Of a stretch of 64,000 nt of DNA, positions 58,293 through 64,000 are shown in pieces. The stretch is taken from the NCBI GenBank assembly GCA_963383645.1, contig OY726571.1, positions 18,045,376-18,109,375 on the forward strand. Reading direction: 5' to 3'. How positions within the stretch are numbered: the stretch's first letter is position 1; each line of letters begins with the position of its first letter. The notes under the pieces were generated by a model that saw only the letters and a program-made list of their open reading frames with translations, had not been told where the DNA came from and searched no databases. The translations under genes were made by a program, and so were the position numbers. The stretch is from Muscardinus avellanarius (taxonomy: Eukaryota; Chordata; Mammalia; Rodentia; Gliridae).

Positions 58293-59343
58293 GAACTCTG
58301 TCAACAGTGACCGGTAGTCCTACGCTAATAGTACCATACCTTTTCCCGATACCTTCATCCACAAAAGACATCTCTAAATAACCATGATATCTTTACTCAA
58401 TAAGCCTGATAAGCATGCTCTAGAAACTGCTCTAACCAGTCCCTAACAAACCAGAAAATTTAGCATAAGTATTGAAACCTACTTGCTATCCCAATATGGA
58501 GGGGTCCTCTGAGTAGGGATCCTATGTCACTATAACCTGATAATATATTCTCAGTAGAATCTTCTGAAATTGGCTTATCAGTAGGTCACCTGTTATGTTT
58601 TCAAGTAAAAGGGAAAATTGGGGAGAACTAATCAACAAGTATTCTTCCTGGTTTTAGTAATAGCAACGGTGACTTCCGTGGGAAATACTCTCCATTCTAG
58701 AAGTAAGGGGCTTCTAGCTTTTGCTCTTCATTTCTGTTTTAAGGTCTCCAATGTGTTTTTGAATAAATTTTTTAAAAGCCACTGGCTTTTTTTTTTCCTA
58801 TGTAATAAACCTGTGTCCATTTCTATTTATTTCACCTAGAAAAGAGGCAGAGCGACTTTCTTTTTAGCCTACTTTTGGCCACTGCTTCCAAAGAAGAGCC
58901 TCATAAATCAGCTTAATTTAAATCATGACTCGATCATCTCCTTTAAAGTTAAGCCTGCACCATAGCACACCAAACACACTGCTGTTTCTTCCAACACATT
59001 TCGTCAAGTTTTCACAGACTGTGTTACAAAGCAAGATTAGCTTTCTTATACACAATACAAAACATCCCTACTACTTGCAACATAAAGCTCATCCCTTCAT
59101 CCGCCAGTGAACAAACATTAAGAAAGATGGCAATTTGATAAAGGTGTAAATTCTCCACATATCCTTCCGAAGATACGTTGCAAAAATAACTACTTACAAT
59201 CACCTTTGGGAATAATGCTGTTTGTTTGATTATATTATTCAATAAATGTAAATTAAATTTAAAAAATTTTAAATGTGCATGCTCATTAGCTAGATTGAGC
59301 CATTCTACAATGTATAGATATTTTTGTTTTAGTTTAGTTTTGC
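58292..59343. other. Intergenic sequence
   Basis: Open frames of 61-73 codons have no domain signature. Nothing recognised. Confidence 0.45.
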
Positions 59344-59536
59344 TATTGGTGCTGGGATTAAATCCAGGAGCATTCTATCTCTGAGCTACACTTCCAGCCC
59401 TGTTTTATTTTTGAAACAGGGTTTCAGTAAGTTGCTGAGACCCTCACAGAGTTGCTGAGGCTGGTCATAAACCTGCTTTTCTCCTGTCTCAGCCTTGCTA
59501 GTACTTGGATTACAAGCATGTGCCACCACAACCAGT
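59344..59536 (-). mobile_element. B1-dID-like SINE
   Basis: ATTGGTGCTGGGATTAAATC through GCCACCACAACCAGTCG. Confidence 0.87.
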
Positions 59537-59689
59537 CGTTATAGATATTTTGAAGAAACATGTTGTACATAATAAATATTTTTAAAAGTCAAGATTTTAG
59601 CTAAATACACAAAAGATTAATCTATAAAACACCCCAAATTGATAAAGCAAAATTAATGAACTCATTTAGATTTGTTAATAAATTCATTT

Positions 59690-59876
59690 TGTGTGTGTGT
59701 GATACTGGGATTCCTGGAAACCCTTCTACCTCCGGGCTGCACTCCCAGACCCATTTTTATATTTTTATTTGAAAACAGGCTTTCTTAAGCCAGCGTGGCT
59801 GGCTTCGAACCTGCGTGATTCTCCTGTCTCCACCTCTCAAGCGTAGGGATTATAAGTGTGCACCACCATGCCTAGC
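59690..59876 (-). mobile_element. Short-variant B1-dID SINE
   Basis: GGATTCCTGGAAACCCTTCT, GGGCTGCACTCCCAGACCC, TTTCTTAAGCCAGCGTGG. The perfect duplication AATAAATTCATTT is at 59677-59689 and 59877-59889. The tail side starts with (TG)n. Confidence 0.95.
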
Positions 59877-60039
59877 AATAAATTCATTTCAAATACTAGA
59901 AAATAGTCATGATCTAAGGATTAGCACTCTGTCTTATTCATTTCCTATAACCAAAAATAGGTGGTGGTAATAACTCTCAGTTGTGATACTCATGAATCAA
60001 AGAGGGAAAAAAAGCACATGCGATATGCATCTAACTAAG

Positions 60040-60785
60040 AGAGTCTAATGCTGGCGAGGATGTGGAAGGTGGAAACTAATACATTGTTGGTGGGATTGCA
60101 AATTATTGCAACCACTTTGGACAACAGTATGAAGGATCCTCATAAGAATGGGAAATAACTGACCATACAATCCAGCAATACTACTTCTGGGTATCTACCC
60201 AAAAGAATGGAAACCAAACTACCAAATTAATGCATGCATATCTATGTTCATGGCTGCATAATTCACCATTGTCAAACTATGAAACCAGCCAAGATGTCCA
60301 TCAACAGATGAATAGATTACAAAACTATGGGATATGTACATGATGGAATTTTACTCAACCTAAAGAGGAACAAAATTACGTCATTTACAGGGAAATGGAG
60401 GGAACTGGAGAACATTATGCTAAGTGAGATTAATCAGTCACAAAAAAATAAGAAATAAGATGCTCTCTTTAATATGCTGAAGTTAGGGAGAAAATTAGTC
60501 ACAGGACAAACTCTAGACAAAGGAGATACTATAGATGAGCAAATAAGGCAACCTAACTGAGGGAGACTGGGGGGAAAAAGAGGGAAATTCCCTGATCTGC
60601 AGTATATACATTAACAAACATATCAAAGTCCATCACTAAGCCAAACATGAGTAGGACAGAGGTGGAGAGAATGGAGTATGAATTGGGTAAGAGCTAATGG
60701 GGTGATGTGTACATGTATGTTGCCACCATCTTATACTCCATTAAGATGTACGACTGCAATGCACCAATTTAAAAAGATTTAACAA
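60040..60785 (+). mobile_element. L1 ORF2 end plus 3'UTR
   Basis: The most complete uninterrupted L1 3' end here: GCTGGCGAGGATGTGGAAGG, CATACAATCCAGCAATACTA, ATGTCCATCAACAGATGAAT, GGAACTGGAGAACATTATGC, CCATCACTAAGCCAAACATG and TGCAATGCACCAATTTAAAA. It gives the reference order for the broken copies at 15,635-16,345 and 42,152. Confidence 0.88.
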
Positions 60786-62694
60786 AAGAAAGTCTATACA
60801 TCATAGGACCAAGAAGATACTAGAACTGTAACTACCAGCAAGGTATATTGACATGATGATTCCAGTTCACTAGATTTCAATCAATTCTTGAATATAATTC
60901 TCAAATTAGCCAGTGTTATAATAGATAACTACTTAACTACTGACAGCAGATAATACAGACTGCTGAGGGAAACGCAATGCCCCATAGATCCTGCTTAGGT
61001 GATCTGTTACTGCTAACCATGGCCAGCCACCTCCTACTCAATGGTATCCACATTCTACCACTTAACCACTTTTCTATTTCATTATTCATTATTTATTTTC
61101 CTATAAGTTCCCAGCCTTTAGAAATCTTCAGGTGATCAGGATTATGTCTATATCATTTTTATTTTAGCTGTTAACTGAAGTCCCTATAACACTAATGCCC
61201 TCAAATCCAAATAAATTTGTCATTATTTATCCAGCAGATTATGACTGAGCCTAGTTCAAGCCCTGTAAAAAAATTCTGGCTCACTGACCACTATGACATT
61301 GCAAATAATTCTTTTTTTAAGTATAAATTGATTCCTACAGATAATTCTAAAATATTCTAGCAAATACTGCTTTCTGTGTTTTAGGACCATCCTAGTAATT
61401 AACATGGACAAAGACACCAAAGTAATTACTTCACATATATATGTGTGTGTTATCTCCTAACATGGCATTTAATTTCCTGTAGGCAAAGATTATGCCTATG
61501 CTGTGCTGAGTATTGCCTGTGAACTCAAGACTCTCTCTAGGATCTTTGCATTTGAAGAGTGAATTTTTATTAAATCCAACATATAACATTTCAGGAAGTA
61601 TTGGAAGATAGAATATATCGTTCAGAGAGTAGAGCAAGATATCTTTGTGGCACAACAACCAGTAGATGGACTAACCCTGGAAAAGCTTATCACATATGAG
61701 CTTTCATGAGAAATGGCTGCTTTTCAGAGCTTCTCTCCTTTATAACCAATAGATTTTCATTATAGTTTGCCCTTGTTTTCTAAAGCTGGTTCCTTAGCAA
61801 CAGCTGCAAGGACTCCTTAAGTTAAAAAAAAAAACAGCCATTTTTAGATTTAGATTAGTAGTAAAAAATGCATGGTTTTGAACAGGAACACCCTGAGTTT
61901 ATATAGTTTAGGACATATTTAAAGCAAGATAAATCAGATTTCTCTGTGTAGTAGATATTAGAGGAGTGATATAAAGAAATTAAAATCACTTGTCTGAGAT
62001 GCAGATTACTTTAGAGATCTTAGGATATTTAGTAAACCTATGTCACATATTCAAACTCCTCACATTCAACCAGCATTAATCATAGCTTTTATTGGAGTTA
62101 CAAGTGTTTCACTTGGTCCTGGTCCTAGCGAAATTTTATTTCCTGATTAATTCATCAGAATCTCTTTGTGAGTCAATAGGATAAATTATTTGTGCCCTGA
62201 GTTTTCCTACTTAGACGATGTATTATTGCTTCATAAAACAATGTGATGGAATAGTTACTAGAAAAAAAGAGTAAAAGTAAATAAATGAATAAGCAATCAT
62301 CGGTTTTTATTGCACACAATTAAAACATGAAATTTTATTATAAGTTATAAGTTAACTATATTATCCTTCATTATAAGTTAATTATAGAGATTAATTTTTA
62401 TTTAGAATCTGTCACAGAGGTCAGCCATATAAACTGCATAATTAAATTTCACCTGGATAGATTCTAATAAATTTCAAGTGCTTTATTATTAACTTTACTT
62501 TCTAGACACTTTGGAGGAAGTGGTTTGAGTTTAGCGTGTTGTTTTTAAATGGAAAGCACTGCATTTAAGTATTCTTCAGGGTTCAAAGTTTTCCACTAAC
62601 CCTGGAGAGAATACAGAAAGATGCTGCATGTAAAGTCTCATGTGAGATGTCTGTATCCACAAACAGAAGTTATTCAGTTATTCTTCTTTCCTAG
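60786..62694. other. AT-rich intergenic sequence
   Basis: Nothing recognised. Confidence 0.45.
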
Positions 62695-62750
62695 TCTTGA
62701 ACTTTGTCTCTTGAACTTTGGCTCTTGAACTTTGTCTCTTGAACTTTGGC
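62695..62750. repeat. 14-bp minisatellite, four units in a 28-bp alternation
   Basis: TCTTGAACTTTGTC and TCTTGAACTTTGGC alternate exactly, twice. Confidence 0.95.
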
Positions 62751-62763
62751 TCTTTTCATTGAT

Positions 62764-62830
62764 GTTGTTGTTGTTTTTTTGTTGTTGTTGTTATTGATGT
62801 TGTTGTTGTTGTGTTGTGTGTGTGTGTGTG
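62764..62830. repeat. (GTT)n(GT)n microsatellite
   Basis: Interrupted GTT units followed by GT, leading into the minus-strand SINE. Confidence 0.95.
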
Positions 62831-63006
62831 TTTACAGAGGATTGAACCCAAGGGTGTTCTACCTTTGAGCTACACCTCCAGTCCTATTTTGAAACAAACA
62901 AGATCTCAATAAGTTGCTGAAAGTCTCACTAGATTGCAGAGACTGGCCTCAAACCTGTCTCCACTTCCCAAGTACTGGGTTTACAAGTGCTTGCCACCAC
63001 ACCTGG
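62831..63006 (-). mobile_element. B1-dID-like SINE, diverged
   Basis: GAGGATTGAACCCAAGGGTG through GCCACCACACCTGGATGA; short deletions in the middle. Confidence 0.82.
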
Positions 63007-63218
63007 ATGAGCTCGGTCTTCTTCAAGCTTGGCTCTGCTCCAGAAATACTCTGTGCTGTGTCCTGCCAGAGGAAAATACTCAGAAGTAACCAGAAGTGTA
63101 GATTTTCCTCTAGTCTAGATTTAGAAGTGTCCCAACCAGACATGAAGGTGAAGGGTTCCCTTCTAGAAATATGTTGATTTTCAGAAAAAAATCAAAATTT
63201 TATTTTATACAAAAATAC

Positions 63219-63738
63219 ACAGCAGGCAAAAAAAGTTTCCCAATGATGTTCACTTCCTAATGCCCCAAATTTAAGAATAGCAGAGAAGAATTAATGTAAC
63301 AGAATCATGGGCATTAACAATCTCTAACTATGACCGTATCACTTATCATGGACCATCCATAACCTAGACCATCCATATTCTGGGCCTTATACATAGCCTT
63401 TTCCTAGACCGTCTTGGTGGGTCCATTGTAATCTGAAGGTCCTTGAATGGAATAAGAGGACACAGTTTCAGTGTCAGTATGATGTGAGGTGACAAGGACT
63501 GGGTCAGCCACTGCCAGCTCTGGAGATGCAAAGGGGTCATATCCCAGGGATGGAGTTGGACTTTGGAAGCTGGAAAAGGCAAGGGAACCCAGCTTCTCCT
63601 GGGCTGACACAACACTTGATTTCAGCCCAGTGAGGCACTCGGAACATCTCACCCCCAGGATGTGAGAAAATAAATGTTGTTTGTGTTAAGCCAATAAGTC
63701 TCTAATAATTTGTCACAGCAACATAGAAACTAAGACCA
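63219..63738 (+). mobile_element. ERVL-MaLR (MLT1-type) LTR
   Basis: Old solo LTR. CAATGATGTTCACTTCCTAA at the start; AGCTGGAAAAGGCAAGGGAA, TGATTTCAGCCCAGTGAGGC, AAATAAATGTTGTTTGTGTT, AAGCCAATAAGTCTCTAATA and TTTGTCACAGCAACATAGAA near the 3' end match MLT1. The two 82-83 codon minus-strand frames inside are shadows. Confidence 0.82.
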
Positions 63739-64000
63739 TGATGAATAGAGCTAAGGCAGTTTCCAAGTGCAAAGAACTATTGGAGTTCCTCTATTTGGAT
63801 CTTGAAAGATTCGTTATAAGTCAATTTTGGTCTGGTGTCAGAGAGAACATCCTTTGTTCTCAGGCAGAACTCTATTCTTACCTATGAAATTTTATAGGCT
63901 TGAAAGATGGGAAGCAGAGGTACTTTTTATGCTATGCACACCAGTTCTTTGCCTGAAGAAATACTTCCTATGTGGAAAATGTCATAATGGAAGCCCTGAG
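63739..64000. other. Intergenic sequence to window end
   Basis: Nothing recognised. Confidence 0.45.

Noticed and set aside
1..64000. CRISPR arrays, bacterial operons, phage or plasmid features
   Set aside because: The sequence is clearly mammalian nuclear DNA; the tandem repeats are microsatellites without spacer structure.

Overview
The window looks like an AT-rich, gene-poor stretch of a rodent nuclear chromosome. No host protein-coding exon, rRNA or tRNA gene could be supported. The lineage clue is the dominant SINE, about 40 copies. Each copy joins a 7SL/B1-like left half (GGGCGTGGTGGCGCACGC, TAATCCCAG) to a tRNA-Ala/ID-like right half that lacks the anticodon arm (TGTAGCTCAGAGGTAGAAT running directly into CCCCTGGGTTCCATCCCC). 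This is the B1-dID architecture known from Sciuromorpha (squirrels, mountain beaver, dormice). The diagnostic bases differ from the ground-squirrel consensus as I remember it, so I call only a sciuromorph-like rodent and not a genus.

Layout. 1-10 kb: AT-rich sequence with diverged SINEs and CA/TG microsatellites. 10.6-16.6 kb: a cluster of L1 3' ends, including two copies of a G-rich 3'UTR block, a twin-primed (5'-inverted) L1, and a 0.4 kb antisense segment of unknown origin that may be a processed pseudogene. 17-30 kb: mostly unassigned AT-rich DNA with scattered SINEs and one possible solo LTR. 30-32 kb: a degraded hAT transposase-like fossil and hAT/MER-type fragments. 32-43 kb: unassigned DNA, an old MaLR LTR split by a SINE, a MER5-like piece, and L1/SINE fragments. 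43.4-44.9 kb: the 5' end of an ancient L1 carrying three SINE insertions. 47-49.4 kb: very long pyrimidine microsatellites. 58-64 kb: another L1 3' end, SINEs, and a second MaLR LTR at the right edge.

The most notable content is at 49,998-57,661. Two near-full-length copies of the same chimeric L1-derived element lie there in opposite orientations, 2.1 kb apart. Each runs: L1 5'UTR, ORF1, an antisense fragment of the 3' part of ORF2 starting about 15 nt after the ORF1 stop, about 190 bp of AT-rich sequence, an L1 3' end, and an A-rich tail. Each copy has its own, different target-site duplication (16 bp and 14 bp). The rearranged structure therefore moved by retrotransposition as a unit at least twice. 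One copy has an intact 320-codon ORF1; the other has two ORF1 frameshifts. Neither has a sense ORF2, so the element is non-autonomous and HAL1-like in coding content, and would need reverse transcriptase and endonuclease supplied by complete L1s. I know of no description of this particular architecture, but I could not search for one.

Almost everything else is decayed repeat sequence. Boundaries of old elements are approximate (tens of bases). Family names come from remembered consensus motifs, not from a database search.
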